The notes beneath the pieces were generated by a model. That model did no database searches and was not told the origin of the DNA. It was given only the letters and a program-made list of their open reading frames with translations. Of a stretch of DNA of 64,000 bases, positions 30,826-42,708 are shown in pieces; positions within the stretch are counted from its first letter, which is position 1, and every line of letters starts with the position of its first letter. This DNA is from Euphorbia lathyris (taxonomy: Eukaryota > Streptophyta > Magnoliopsida > Malpighiales > Euphorbiaceae), in the NCBI RefSeq assembly GCF_963576675.1, contig NC_088913.1, positions 87,605,001 to 87,669,000 on the forward strand. Reading direction: 5' to 3'. The translations under genes and the position numbers were made by a program.

Positions 30826-33782
30826 TCAGCTCGTCCGACGCCACGCATCCATAAACTCATCCATCTCCCTCTTAATGCGTGGAACATCCTCGTCAGATCG
30901 GTGGGTAGCCGATAGTTGGGTGACACGCCACAACCAGCTAACCCACTGCAAAAAAAAAAAGTAATAAATAAATATTAAAAATTAAACACATATAAACTAA
31001 TACTAAATAATAATAAACTTACAAATTCGCTGTTGGCGCGAGCATGCTGTACCGGTCCAGCCTGTGGTGCATGAAGGAGATGGGGATGCGAATATTGCAT
31101 ATACCAATCCATATAAGCAGGATCACAAGCAGTGGGATCGTATCCAACTGGTCGGCATCTCCTCTGATCAATGCCCCGAGCCGATGGAAATCTCCGCCAG
31201 GTGTCCTCAACTGTGACTAAGGAATGCGTGAGCCTGTACGATAACGACTTCCATGGTCGTACTGCTTTATCAGGTCTAATATGCTCAGCTGGGATAGGCT
31301 GAGTATATCTGACCTGTCGCAGTGCTCGGTCGGGCATATACGGCTCGACGATGTCTCTACACCGTATCCAACCGGCGTAGGACACTCGAAGCCGATCATC
31401 ATCAGCGACAGGACCATAAGGCAACCACGTCACCTGGAAAAAAGTAATACTCAATAAAAAAATAATATACTATAAATAATAATTAAATAAATTCTAAAAT
31501 TTTATAAAATACCTCTGCCGCCGTCATACGATCCAGCTGCCCCCGAAAGGTATCTAGTCGGGCGGTCGTCTTGCCTGGTACCCCGACCTCCCATCTCAGT
31601 GCACGAGCATGGTCAGTTGGGATCAGGTGAGCTCCTCTATGCGGCCGGAAAACCAGAAAATACTCATATATCCATGCCTGCAGTAGGGTCAAACATCCGC
31701 ATATACCTGAGCAGTGTCCTCTGCTCGCTATCCCCAGCTACCGGTACAACATGGCTAGTGTGGCAGACCCCCATGATAGTCCAGCTGCCCCGCTGACACC
31801 GCTGTAAACCTCATGAAGATGGGCCGACCTAATCCTATCTCCACTCTTGTCAACAAACAGAGTGGATCCAAGCATAAGCCACATCCACGCTGTGGCCCAA
31901 GTAGCGTCATCCCTACCCTCGGCGAGAAGCCCCTGTACAGCCCCAACAAATACACCTCCACCTCCCCATAAATGACTAGTCGGCAACAGAAGCTCAGCCT
32001 GACTCACCCCAAACATCATCATGCACATGGCATGAAGCGAGTCAGTAGTGGGAGACTCGGGCACCATCGGACCGTCGATCGGGATCCGAAGAATCTGCCA
32101 CACATCATGCAGCTGGATAGTCATCTCACCGAACGGTATGTGGAAGGAGTTCGTATCGGGCTGCCACCGCTCCACGAACGCAGTCAATAGCGGAGTGTCG
32201 AGGTTCCTGAACATGGCACGTGGAAGGTGAGACAAACCAGTCCTCTCGATCATCTCCCTCAGCTGTAAAATGACACATATACAATTTATACACTTACAAA
32301 ATGTTTTGTATGTTTATAGTTAAAAATACGAATTATAATAAATGTTGACACACTATATTATTCTTACCTCAGGTGACGCACCAGAAAACCACTGACACAA
32401 ATCTCGGCATGCTGATGATCTGTTGTAGCATGTCAGAAACGACCGAATCTCTCCTCCCAACATCCGTGAGGCAACATGTCTTAGAAAACTAGGAATCACG
32501 GAACCATCAACGGGACCACCAGCAACCGGTGCAGTAACTACTCAACTCTCGTCCTCACTATCTTTGGGACGTTTGCTTGTCCCTGATAATTATAAAATGG
32601 GAGATTTACATGGAAATTCAAATTTTAAAACTTATTTACAGTTTTTTCAATCAATAATTTTAATTATGTCATGTTAAAGAATAGTGGCAGTTAAAGGAAG
32701 TATAACTTCTCGCTGCCCATTCACCAATTAACCTTTTCAAAATGTTAATCTGATATTTACAAAATAAAAATTAACACTTTTGATATATTAATAATTAAAT
32801 TATCAAAATTGATAAAATAATAATACCATTATTATTTGTGATCTTCATATAAATGACCTTTATAAAATTATACTAGATTATACTAAATTATACTAAAAAA
32901 ATACTAAATTATACTAAATTATACTAGATTATACTAGATTATACAAAATTATACTAGAGTATATTAAATTATACTAAATTATACTAGATTATACAAAATT
33001 ATACTAGATTATACTAAATTATACTAAAAAATACTAAATTATACAAAATTATACTAGATTATACTAAATTATACTAAAAAATACTAAATTATACTAAATT
33101 ATACTAAATTAGACTAAAATTATACTAAATTATACTAAATTATACTAAAATTATACTAAAATTATACTAAAAAAATACTAAATTATACTAAATTATAATA
33201 AAAAATACTAAATTATACTAAAATTATACTAAAAAATACTAAATTATACTAAAATTATACTAAATTATACTAAATTATACTAAAAAATACTAAATTATAC
33301 TAAATTATACTAAAATTATACTAAAAAAATACTAAATTATACTAAAATTATACTAAATTATACTAAAAAATACTAAATTATACTAAAATTATACTAAAAA
33401 TTACATGTACTCGCAAAACGACCTCCTACGCGCTGGGTCGGCTGTCTCCCCGGGGTCGGCTTCTCACCGCTCTCCTCAACCTCGCGATCATGTGCAACAG
33501 CGGACTGTCGCACTGCCCGGGCAACCACATCCAGGTAGTCCTAAAAAGAATCGCCATCGGGCTCTCTGTCATCAAAATCAGTCGCCCCCTCTGAGCCATG
33601 AATATCGGCCTGATCCGCAATCGGCCCCTCCTCAACTGCTCCGTCGCAGCCCCTCTCCGCCTACGACCAGAAATATCTATACCACGCAATCTCGTATGCC
33701 GTGGTGTATCATCCTCGTCGTCCATATCTAGACGACGAGCAGATGACGGGATGGATTTCCCACCCCTAGTAGGCCGCTCCGT
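30826..33782 (-). pseudogene. Plant mobile domain (MAIN-like) protein gene, decayed
   Basis: Five exons on the minus strand with canonical splice sites: about 33782-33405, 32582-32368, 32262-31513, 31433-31023, 30945-30826 (stop TGA at 30826-30828). Exon 3 carries the core: RWQPDTNSFHIPFGEMTIQL, HDVWQILRIPIDG, WATAWMWLMLGSTLF and LLQAWIYEYFLVFRPHR. Exon 4 has WLPYGPVADDDRLR and RCRDIVEPYMPDRALRQ, as in MAIN-like and 'PP7 long form' proteins. The damage is one frameshift and one stop in exon 1 (an acidic region near 33.55 kb), TGA near 32.545 kb in exon 2 and TAG near 31.735 kb in exon 3. Known family members act in development or are carried by transposons; this copy is most likely a transposon passenger that has died. 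Confidence 0.8.
32870..33405. repeat. Minisatellite ATTATACTAAA in an intron
   Basis: About 535 bp of 11-15 bp units (TACTAAATTATACTAAAATT and TACTAAAAAA variants), more than 40 units. It lies inside intron 1 of the mobile-domain gene; a thin spread of the same motif continues at 33.80-33.97 kb. Confidence 0.95.
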
Positions 33783-34016
33783 CTACAAAAAAAAATTACA
33801 CTAAATTAATAAAATTGTAAATAATGTAAATTATACTAAATTTATAAAATTATGCTAAAATACTACTAAACTAATAAAATTATAATATAGTTATTCTCAA
33901 TTTATACTAAATTATACTAAAATTACACTAAATTACTAAAATGTTTACTATAATTAAACTAAAATTACACTAAATTTACTAAAATTTTAAAAAATATTAA
34001 TTTTTATTAAAAAAGG

Positions 34017-34215
34017 GGGCGTATGAGTATCACGCCCGAACCATTGGTCGGGCGTATGCACATCATGCCCTATCAGTGGTTAGGGCGTATGAGCATCACG
34101 CCCTACCATTGGTTCGGGCATGTGGCTATCACGCCCGAACCACTAGTCGGGCGTGATACTCATACGCCCGAACCGCAGATCGGACGTGATGTTCATACGC
34201 CCAACTGCGATTCCG
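34017..34215. repeat. Right palindromic array of the MULE-like element
   Basis: Counterpart of the left array: repeated GGGCGTATGAGCATCACGCC and CGCCCGAACCAxTxGTCGGG units in alternating orientation. Words are related to but not identical with the left array, so the two arms have evolved separately while keeping hairpin potential. Confidence 0.8.
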
Positions 34216-34482
34216 GCCGAAATTTTTAAACATCATAACAGATCCAAAACGATCCATAAATCAATGAAATAAAGCGGTAAATCGTACCATTTTAGCTTTT
34301 CCTTTACGGTTTCTATCACCATCCATGATTCGGCTCACTAATTTGTCCGGATTTGAGCAAAAATCGTTTCGGCTTCTTGAGAGGTTTTGAGTTTTTTGAA
34401 ATTTAGTGCAAAGGGTATTTCGGTCTATTCACGGGGCTAGAAGTGTAAAATTAGGGCTGGGTTTAGTAAATCACTTAATTAA

Positions 34483-35509
34483 TCATCTTTATATAATTAT
34501 ACAATTTCTATAATTATCCATAATTTTAGCTTAAAAGCATCATTCAATTTCTTTAATTTCAACACCTATAGATCTAAAAAAGCAACCTAAACCAGATTGG
34601 GTAATTTATAATGTCTTACTGGTTTATTTTGTTCATGAACCAAATAATATCAAATAAAATAATAACATATTTAACAAATAAAATAATACAATTTTACATA
34701 CATAAACATTGAAAACCTCTTTTAATCATTAAATAAAAAATAATGTGAAAAAGTGAGAGGCGGAAATAAAAAGAGGTATGGAGAGAGGAGAAGTGAATGT
34801 GATGAAAGTATGAAGTGATGTGACGATGATTCAGAAAAACTTTAAACCAATGTTGTTCGTGAATATTATAATCGAGTTTGATTATAAACTTGTTCACAAC
34901 TTATAATCGAACCTGCTTACGAGCTTTCGAGCCGAACTTTATCATGCTCAAGTTCGACTCGTAAACCGTGTTCACGAGCAGTTCGTTTATAAATTGAGCC
35001 GAGTCGAGCCGATCTTTTATCGAATCGACCACCAAGCAGCTCATGAGCGACTCGGCTCATTTACAGTCCTATTTCCTTTAACAAAAATCTATATATAATA
35101 TAAAAAAGTAACGATTGAGTTAAGGTGTCACTTCCTCATTTTTTACTGATAAAAATATAAAATATAAAAAATTAATTTTAATTATATTATTATACTTATT
35201 TATAAAAATATTATTTATTCATATTATATTTAAGAGTTTTACATAATTTAGATTAATCTCTAAATTCTCTCTAATTCTCCACATATCTATATAATATAAA
35301 ACAGTAACACTTTTATGTCATTAATTTTAATAATTAAATTACAACTTTTTAATATTTATATATGACACATCCCATAGATCAAAAACTAGTAAATAATTAT
35401 AAATTTAACAAAACATAAATTTAATAAATCATCCTTAAATTTCTATCAAATTTTTTATTCTAATTTTTATTTTGATTTACGAAAATTTCAACGTTATAAT
35501 TAATAAATA
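34483..35509. other. AT-rich flank with decayed element pieces
   Basis: At 34.87-35.07 kb lies a diverged copy of the GAGCCGAGC-rich element found at 1896-2510 (TTTACGAGTCGAAC, GAGCCGAGTCGAGCCGATC). At about 35093 (TCTATATATAATATAAAAAA) and 35287 (TCTATATAATATAAAACAGT) are two sequences like Helitron 5' ends, and ACTAG at 35388-35392 could be a matching 3' end. From 35.39 to 35.51 kb the sequence is the left shoulder of unit 3, matching 8.39-8.51 kb. Confidence 0.45.
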
Positions 35510-38500
35510 CTAGTATTATGTCCGCGCGTTGCGTGGGTGGATAGTTTTTTTGCACAATATTTTAATATTTTTTAAATTTTATATCATTCACATATAGTGA
35601 TATTAATATTTGTTTTAAAATAATTGAAATTTACAGATTATAAATAAATTTATTGGCTGTGTAACATGTTTGCACGAGTTCTTCCTTTCCATTCTTGCAT
35701 AATACTTTTTCTATATAATCTTGCAATTTTAAAATATTTACTACACTTTGTGTCGATGTTTTTCAATCAAATTTTAGCTCTCCTCAAAATTCTTTTTCTC
35801 ATGCTTTCAAAAATCTTTGATAAATCCATAAATTTGAAATAAACATGTCTTTTAAAAAAAAAAAAAAATTAAATGTGTTATAATTTTTTTTTAGTTCTAT
35901 TGGTTTTAATGTTATTTATTAAAGTTAAATTAATGGAATTTGAATGGATCCTTACATATTTTTTATCGTTATATAATTTGTTATTTTTTTGAAATCATTA
36001 TATAATTTGTTTTCATTGGTATATTTTGTAAGTTATTTTTATTATATCTATTAAATATAAATATAATTTTTTTTCAATTACGTTGGTTTTCATGCTATTT
36101 ATTAAAGTTAAATGAATGGAATTTGAATGGATCTTACATTTTTTTTTTGTCAATGTGTTATAAAAAATTCAGTTACATTGATTTTAATGTTATTTATTAA
36201 AGTTAAATCAAGGAAATTTGAATGGATCCTTACATATTTTTTTGTCGTTCTATAATTTTTTTTTGGTGATATTTTGTAAATTATTTATTATATCTATTAA
36301 ATATAAATATAATTTTTTTTTACTAATATTAGTTTTAATGTTATTTATTAAAGTTAAATGAATGAAATTTGAATGGATCCTTTTTCGTTGGGATATTTTG
36401 TAAGTTATTTTATTATATCTATTAAATATATATTAGGTTAGTCATAATATTTATAATTTTCTTTTATTACTATTTTGACAATTAATAAAAAAAAGCATCT
36501 AAAACTCTCCTAATTAATTTCTCTTCTTCCATTATTATATACTAGATTTAAGCTTGTGCAATACACGGGTTACATGATTTTACTATATTAGGCAAATATA
36601 GTTTTGAATTTTCAATAACGTTTTAATAACTCTGATATTATTTTCTTGAAAAAAGGGATAAGGGCCAAATGTGGTTCTAACATTTTCGTTGAAGTGCAGA
36701 TTTAACCTTAAAATACAAAATGATCAGATTTAATCCTAACATTTTCAAGTAAAATCAATTTTAATGCTACATTATTTAACTGATATTTAAGTATCACATC
36801 GGATATTTCAAACATCAATTATGTTTAAGATATTTAATGTATTACTAACACAGTTAAAAAAATCTGTTAAATTTGCACCATTAACATTTTCAAGTAAAAA
36901 CAATTTTAATCCTACATTATTTGACTGTTATTTAAGTATCACATCGGATATTCCAAACATCAATTATGTTTAAGATATTTAATATATTACTAACACAGTT
37001 AAAAAAAATCTGTTAAATTTGCACAATTTCATATATGTTAAGGTTAAATCTGCACTTTAAAAAAAAACATTAGCATCTTTAAAAAAAATCAGTGTTAAAT
37101 TTGATTTTTATCCAAAAATAAATAAAAAATAACCGAGATATTATAATATTTAATCAACGTACAAGTTGCATTTTATATTTTCTAGTTTTCTGTTATAGTA
37201 TATTCATAAAATATTTTATTAAGAAATAAACATTAACTTTTTGTACTTTAAATTACTAATTTCAACACTCATAATCAGAATATCCAATAATATGATATTA
37301 TATTATCAATTATCAATTATCATTACTCTTGGGAGATTTCATTAAAATATAAACGAAATTGGTTCTGTTAAAATGTTTTACACCATATATTAATTATATA
37401 ACAATTTTATTCAAGAGTTATCTAACAAACATCACAAATCTGGCGTTTTTTCCAAACATTGACAATCCCAATTTTCTCTATACAACAAATTTTCTGGCTT
37501 AAGTTTTCCAATAACCAGCAAATCGTCAATCCTTATACCACTATTCCAGCACTTTCCGGAGTTGGCGAAAACTTATGTCCAGCTTAAAGCTATCTCAATC
37601 CTATCAATGTGATTTGGCAAAGATAAACAAAATATTAATTTTCTCTTAACATCATAATTTTACCAACTATAACTTCCATGCTTTCTTAGTTGAAAAAGGG
37701 TGAACTCTCCTATTATAGCAATTTTTCTTTCTTAGCGTTTCCTATTGACTGGATGATAATTACACACATAAATGCATACACAACAAATAAATTTTACTGT
37801 ATTTTTTTTTTAAAAATATGCCACTAACTTTCTAAAGAATGAAGAGAAATGGAGTCAAACTTCCAAAAAAATAGACACCAACCCATTTAACTATCAAACA
37901 AACAATAGCGAAAGAGATATACACCTGAAACTCTTTCAAGGTAGACGAAACAAATGTTTCTGTTGTTATAGAACAAAGAAACTCAAGCTTCAAGGCTTTT
38001 ATTTGTCATGAACCTGATGAAGCAAAGAGGGAAGACATATATTGCTCTAGCAAACACTTGAATGCTGCAAAGAACTACTAGAGCCAACCCTCATATGACT
38101 TTTGAAAGGATATGATCCTTTACTCACATTGCTCTAGATGAATGTCTTCAATATCTTGTGCAAATTCAAGGTTGATATGCTTCAAATTATGGTATCTTGA
38201 CTGCAAAAAATCAGAAGTACACTATTTGCAAATCAAACATCTATTCTTAAAATACCATCAATTAAGTTCTACCAAAAACGCAATCTACATATTTCCAATT
38301 GATTATATTACAAAATAGCATCGCATATCAAATCATTTTATCCATGTGAAAAAGGAAAAAGAAAAACAAAGAGAAAGAAATTGAGATGATTACCAGTGAA
38401 AGAGCAGCTATAAGTATATCTGCAGCCTTATTCATCTCATGAAAGACAATAACCTTGATTAAAAGAAAAAAGGAACACAGATTATGGAAACGATTCAAAG

Positions 38501-38930
38501 TAAAGATTGATGGGGAAAATGAGAAAAATAGAAAATAAAATACCAGCTAGAGAGGAGGGTGAGATGAAAGTGCGATGTATTCCTTCAGCTGATCGAATTT
38601 TGATGATTTGATGTGGGTGTGAGAGAGACGTAACAACTTATAATTTGAGATAGATAGGGATTTATCACGTGAAAAAGGGAGGAATTTGAAATATAAAAGG
38701 ATGGGATTTGGGAGCTATAAAATTGCCAAAAAATCAGGGATATGGAGGAATTTGATTTTAAACTTCACATCTATTGATACTGAATAAAAGAAAGATTAAA
38801 AATAAATAAAGTTAAAAAAATCAGAATTTCGTGAAATTGACACATTAGACTTTTACCTCCTTAAGTGCTCTAATATCACGGCATGTGTTACTTTTGTTCC
38901 ACACTTTATATATATAATAGATAATATAGA
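35510..38930 (-). mobile_element. Helitron-like insertion(s), non-autonomous
   Basis: Read on the minus strand, the 3' end at 35510-35536 shows a hairpin (CCGCGC GTT GCGTGG on the plus strand) about 8 bp from a terminal CTAG, placed between A and T, as in plant Helitrons. The aligned unit 2 sequence at 8.51 kb (TTAATAAATATTTTTTA) lacks it. A second such end (CTAG at 36542, hairpin words GTGC/CACG) and two stacked 5' ends (minus-strand TCTATTATATATATAAAGTG from 38921 and TCTATATTATC from 38930) suggest one Helitron nested in another. No Rep/helicase frame was seen. On the minus strand at 38.1-38.6 kb short exon-like pieces (VIVFHEMNKAADILIAALSL; SRYHNLKHINLEFAQDI) may be a captured gene fragment of unknown family. 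Confidence 0.5.
35880..36430. repeat. Four imperfect tandem repeats, ~95-185 bp
   Basis: The word TTTATTAAAGTTAAATxAATGG followed by AATTTGAATGGATCC recurs at about 35.92, 36.10, 36.20 and 36.35 kb, with variable spacing filled by TATAATTTGTT and ATATTTTGTAAGTTATTT. It lies within the Helitron-like region. Confidence 0.7.
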
Positions 38931-39300
38931 TATAGAATTCATCACTGAAAATGACAAAAAAAAAACTTAGAATGGTAATTATGACAAAACATGATTTATA
39001 ATTGTAATAAATTTCATTGTAAGTATAATGTTTCAATACCTCTTTAATTTTTTTCTTCAATATGTCTTCAACTTCAATAAACAACTATTATGTGAAATTT
39101 TATATATGTTCGTACCAATGTATAAAAATAAAAAATGCAGTCCATATGAGTTAGATAAACCCAAACTAAAAAAAAATCAGTAGACTTCATCAGGTTCTAA
39201 ATTTGAAAAATTAATCTAAATCCAATTAAACATAACAATTGAGTTCATATAAAGCCGAAAATCCATATTTTAGTTAGAGTTAACAATCGAAACGATTACA
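38931..39300. other. AT-rich spacer
   Basis: No gene, RNA or element boundary was seen in about 370 bp; an overlapping minus-strand open frame is Ile/Tyr/Phe-rich low complexity. Confidence 0.4.
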
Positions 39301-39308
39301 CCTAGCAA

Positions 39309-39946
39309 CAGTGGCGGAACCAGGACCCCGGATGACCAGAGACTCAAACATATCAGTAAAAAAAAATTTAAAACGTCAAAAAGTAACTATGTGGTTGATG
39401 GTAAATTTTCAAAGTTTAGCCCGTTAGGGCTGGGTAAATTTTTTTAAGCCTGCAATGCATTAAAACTGTAACAATGTTATCATTTTTTTTGAAAACTAGC
39501 ATTGAACTAATAGAAAATTAAACATGTTTATTTTTATTTAATGGTAAAGACATAATAAAAATGAATATTAAATATGTCTACTTTTTTTAATGATAAAGAC
39601 ATATTAAAAATGAATTCAAAAGTGTTATCAAAATAAAAATAAAGAGTCCATTTAAATTAATTAATAATGGTAACATGTTTTTATAATTATTGAAAAATAA
39701 AATATAAATAAATAAAAACTTTTTAGAAAAAATAAGGTTGAAGGGAGTCGAACATAAGACCTCTCAAATAAAAGTAAGTATCATTAATCATCTCATCTAC
39801 CTTTAAACATTGAAATAATACTACATAGAGTCAATATAATTCTTTCCAAAATATTACCAGACACCATTACTAAAAAAAAAATTCTCAATTCTCCGGCCGC
39901 CTGCCGGGGCTCGAGCCCCCCTAACCCCTCCTTGGTTCCGTCTATG
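39309..39946. mobile_element. hAT-like non-autonomous element, 8-bp target duplication
   Basis: Starts CAGTGGCGGAACCAGG and ends CCTTGGTTCCGTCTATG, inverted ends of a type widespread in plant hAT elements. It is flanked by CCTAGCAA (39301-39308) and CCTAGTAA (39947-39954), an 8-bp duplication with one transition. The 638-bp body is AT-rich except a GCTCGAGCCCCCCTAACCCC stretch near the right end. No transposase frame. A similar right-end sequence without a partner lies at 49.24-49.28 kb (CCCCTGTCTCCGCCCCTG). Confidence 0.8.
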
Positions 39947-39954
39947 CCTAGTAA

Positions 39955-40724
39955 CTTATACTAAAAAAGAATGAAAATATACAAATATTTATTTAGTCAT
40001 TTTGAAAAAAAAGACAAATAAAAAGAAAACATAGATAAGACAGCAAGATATGTGAAACAACACAATTAATAACAAAATAACTACTACACATGAAAAAAAT
40101 TGAATAATTACCTTCGGAAACATAACGATTTCCTATAATTTCTGGGACATTTGCTTTTCCCGATTTCAGTTGTTTATGCCTCTTCTATTTCCATCCGATT
40201 TCTTCAATTGGAGTTATCAAAGTCTAAATTCTCTCAATTTTTGAAAAAAATCTATTAGTACAATTTATCAATGGAAACCGCTCTTAAATAAATCTGAATC
40301 TCTTAATGAAATAAGGAAAAAATTATAAATTTATATTATTTGAAGTAAGAACTAAATTATAAGATTAAGAACAAAACTAATACATAATCAAGTAAAGGAA
40401 GTCTTAGATTTTCGGTGACCAATGAATATAATGATGAAATACTATATATCATGTTTTATATATAGGTTTATTTGTGATTTTTGGATTTCCTTCGTTTAGT
40501 ATTTTTTTATTTTTTTATAACTCATACTTTATTTTATTACTTTAATTAATGAGGTAATAATTAATAATTGATAATAAATAATGTGTTAATATAGTACTTA
40601 TGATATAAAGATAATAAAAGTTCATTAACTCATTTATTTTTATTTTTTTAAAGAAAAAACTCATCTAATTTTTTTAAATCTACAAAAAATACACTTCTTA
40701 TAAATTCTCTTTGCATCCACTGCA
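39955..40724. other. AT-rich DNA left of unit 3
   Basis: About 770 bp without support for a gene. Unit 3 alignment resumes at about 40.725 kb (GCAGTGTAATTAACATAATA, compare 8.59 and 63.26 kb). Confidence 0.4.
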
Positions 40725-40810
40725 GTGTAATTAACATAATAATTAGTAATGAATAGATTTTAAATATTAGAGAAATAAAAAAATGAAAATCGGATAAGTT
40801 TGACAGATCA

Positions 40811-41066
40811 AGGATGAGGTGTCACTCTGTTCTTACACTACAAATTCAAGACCTACCTCACTCGTTTGTATCGGAAGAAGTTTTGAGGGGTGTGTCTTCT
40901 CCGTCGTGCGATAGCCACCCCTCCATCTCGCCGGAGATCTGTGTAAACTTGCTGTGCTGTTGATAGATGCGATTGCGATTGCGATTAAGTCGACGATCAA
41001 CTGATAGTCATGAACCCATACAAAATCACCCGAAAATCCGGGTAAATCGGGGCAGCTACTTCTGGG
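40811..41066. other. Conserved 5' block of the unit (copy in unit 3)
   Basis: Same block as 9729-10062. It ends in a strong splice donor, TTCTGG|GTAAGTAAATC, absent from the other two copies, which switch to GCAGTTTGCAA at that point. This makes a 5'-UTR exon/intron border in the source gene likely. Confidence 0.5.
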
Positions 41067-41397
41067 TAAGTAAATCTGTGTACTTTTGCTTTATTGGATT
41101 TTATGGTTTAATCGAATTCTGTGATCATTACTATTTGGATCTGGCAAATTGAAAATTAAAGAAGAGAACCTAGGTTAGGTTATTATTTGGCATGGTCCTT
41201 TATCTCAGAAACCTTTTAACACCCCCAAGTTAAGTCTTAATAAAACGCATCAGAAGGCTAAACAATCATTTCAGTCATTCCATCTCAGTGCTAGATGTTA
41301 GGAAGTAATTTTGGGCTCATTAAGGTGAAAAAAAGAGATTATATGATATGATCCTCTGAATTTTGATGAGAGTGAATTTATAGATGAGCATTTGTGA

Positions 41398-41452
41398 ATT
41401 CAGCGAGCCTGGCGATGTAAACAAGGTTTTCTCGTTCGGTGGAAGACTCCAT
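41398..41452 (-). pseudogene. 14-3-3 protein N-terminal fragment, unit 3 copy
   Basis: From an ATG at 41452 the minus strand reads ESSTERENLVYIARLAE, the 14-3-3 N-terminus, and is cut off at the same region as the unit 2 copy. Upstream (41453-41640 on the plus strand) is sequence not present in unit 2 that may be the donor gene's 5' leader; a plus-strand open frame through it is not meaningful. It is separated from the ULTRAPETALA exon by about 0.7 kb, whereas in units 2 and 4 the two are fused. Confidence 0.75.
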
Positions 41453-41639
41453 GATCTGGAGACAATTAAGTGTGCAAGATCCAATTTCATGATAAGAAAC
41501 TCGAAATCAGAAATAGTGATTCTCAAATTACACCCATGGCCGAGATTCAATGCGATTTTATCAGTTGCCGGAAAGTCTCCGGTGAAACAAAGTGTAAAGT
41601 TGAAGGGCCATGCCAGGAAGAATTAGTTTAGTGGCCACA

Positions 41640-42300
41640 ACGTGAAAATGAGTATAATCCAGTGGCCATGGATGTAATTTACCCCTTATTTACATATATA
41701 TCACCATTAGCTTAGATATTTGCTAATTTTCAAGTTCATTTACTTGTATAGTGAAATTAGCTTGACAAAATCTATACTTATTCACATTGGACAGGGCCAA
41801 GAGATGGTAAGACTTCAAATTCTCCTGAAATTGATAGGCTTATGACATATATGCCTCAGACCATCTGCCTGAGAACCAGAAGATAGTTTCGCTCTTAATC
41901 CCCAAAATCACTTAAACTGGTAAGTTTATCATATAAACACAATCATGTGTGGACAGTTCCGCATGCATGTTATTTACATAACCTCAATTGTCAAACACTT
42001 TTGTGGACTATTAGCCGAGGAAAATGGCATTAATTATTTACAAAAATGATGCAGAGTTAATGAGGTCTTTTACCCTTATGGAAAATAAGGGCCATTTTCT
42101 TGCAACATTTTCTACGAAAATTGAAAAAGGCACTGAAGTGTTTAGTTGCAAAAAAATATATTTAATTAAAGAGAAAATTAGAAACTAGTTTGCCTAACCT
42201 TATATACTTAATTTAGAAGGTAGAAGTTTACTTTATTTTACTTAATTTGTTTGTTAGCCTAATCTAATTTGAAATTTGTATTATATATAAAAATGCAGAA
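41640..42300. other. Spacer between 14-3-3 and ULTRAPETALA pieces
   Basis: About 660 bp without a gene; present only in unit 3. The last part (42.15-42.30 kb) probably represents the 5' flank of the ULTRAPETALA-like source gene. Confidence 0.35.
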
Positions 42301-42321
42301 GCAGAAGGTAGAAGTGGAGGG

Positions 42322-42537
42322 ATGGAAAGAAAAGTAAATGGGAGTGAAACATTATTTGGGGAGGAGGAAATAAAAGAGATGGTTAGATACACTAAAGAAA
42401 GTGATTACATTGAAGTTAAGTGTGGTTGTACCAGCAAAAGGTACGGAGATACCACTGCAACACTTCGTGTTTATGCGAACGGCCAATTTCTTCTCATCTC
42501 TGATTGCAGTGTCATTGCAGTTCCGCCTGTCTACGGA
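42322..42537 (+). pseudogene. ULTRAPETALA-like first exon, longest copy
   Basis: Open from ATG 42322: a leader with ETLFGEEEIKEMVRY (the family has a similar L-F-x-x-E-E-L-x-E-M stretch), then SDYIEVKCGCTSKRYGDTTA and TLRVYANGQFLLISDC. CGCTSxRYGD is the signature of ULTRAPETALA1-type proteins, plant SAND-domain trithorax-group factors that work with ATX1. After about 72 codons similarity ends near a possible exon border (TCTACGGAGTAATTT). The Cys-rich second half of the roughly 230-residue family is missing. Of the copies in this window it keeps both the start codon and the CGCT cysteine, so it is closest to the source. Without further exons it is a fragment. Confidence 0.75.
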
Positions 42538-42708
42538 GTAATTTCCTACTTCCTCTTGTCTGTTCTATTTTTCTTTCTACTTTTCTTGCACTTGTTTCTT
42601 AGTAGAAGCATCAAGTATGATTGTTTGAGCATTGTATAAGTATATATTCAGGTATGCATTGTTAGTACTTGCAAATGTTTGTCCTCTTTCCTTCTCATTG
42701 CTCTTCAC

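Larger units (their letters stand above)
30297..34474. mobile_element. MULE-like element carrying a plant mobile domain gene
   Basis: Inverted ends GGGTGTTGTTAAACCCAGCC (left) and GTGATTTACTAAACCCAGCC (right, inverted) continue about 45 bp to a shared CTAGCCCCGTG. They are flanked by TTAATTAA (30289-30296 and 34475-34482). Just inside each end is an array of inverted CACGCCCGACCACACGG-like units (30.41-30.60 kb and 34.02-34.21 kb). The body holds one minus-strand spliced gene with a plant mobile domain, a family repeatedly linked to Mutator-like elements. No transposase of the MURA type is present. The 8-bp palindromic flank could also be 9 bp with a mismatch. Mutator-like is the most likely class, hAT the alternative. 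Confidence 0.75.

Noticed and set aside
31483..32230. Plus-strand and alternative-frame open frames in the mobile-domain gene
   Set aside because: Shadows of the minus-strand exons; only the minus-strand frame has the mobile-domain motifs and splice sites.
41384..41626. 80-codon plus-strand open frame across the 14-3-3 piece
   Set aside because: The conserved coding sense is on the minus strand (STERENLVYIARLAE); the plus frame is a shadow.
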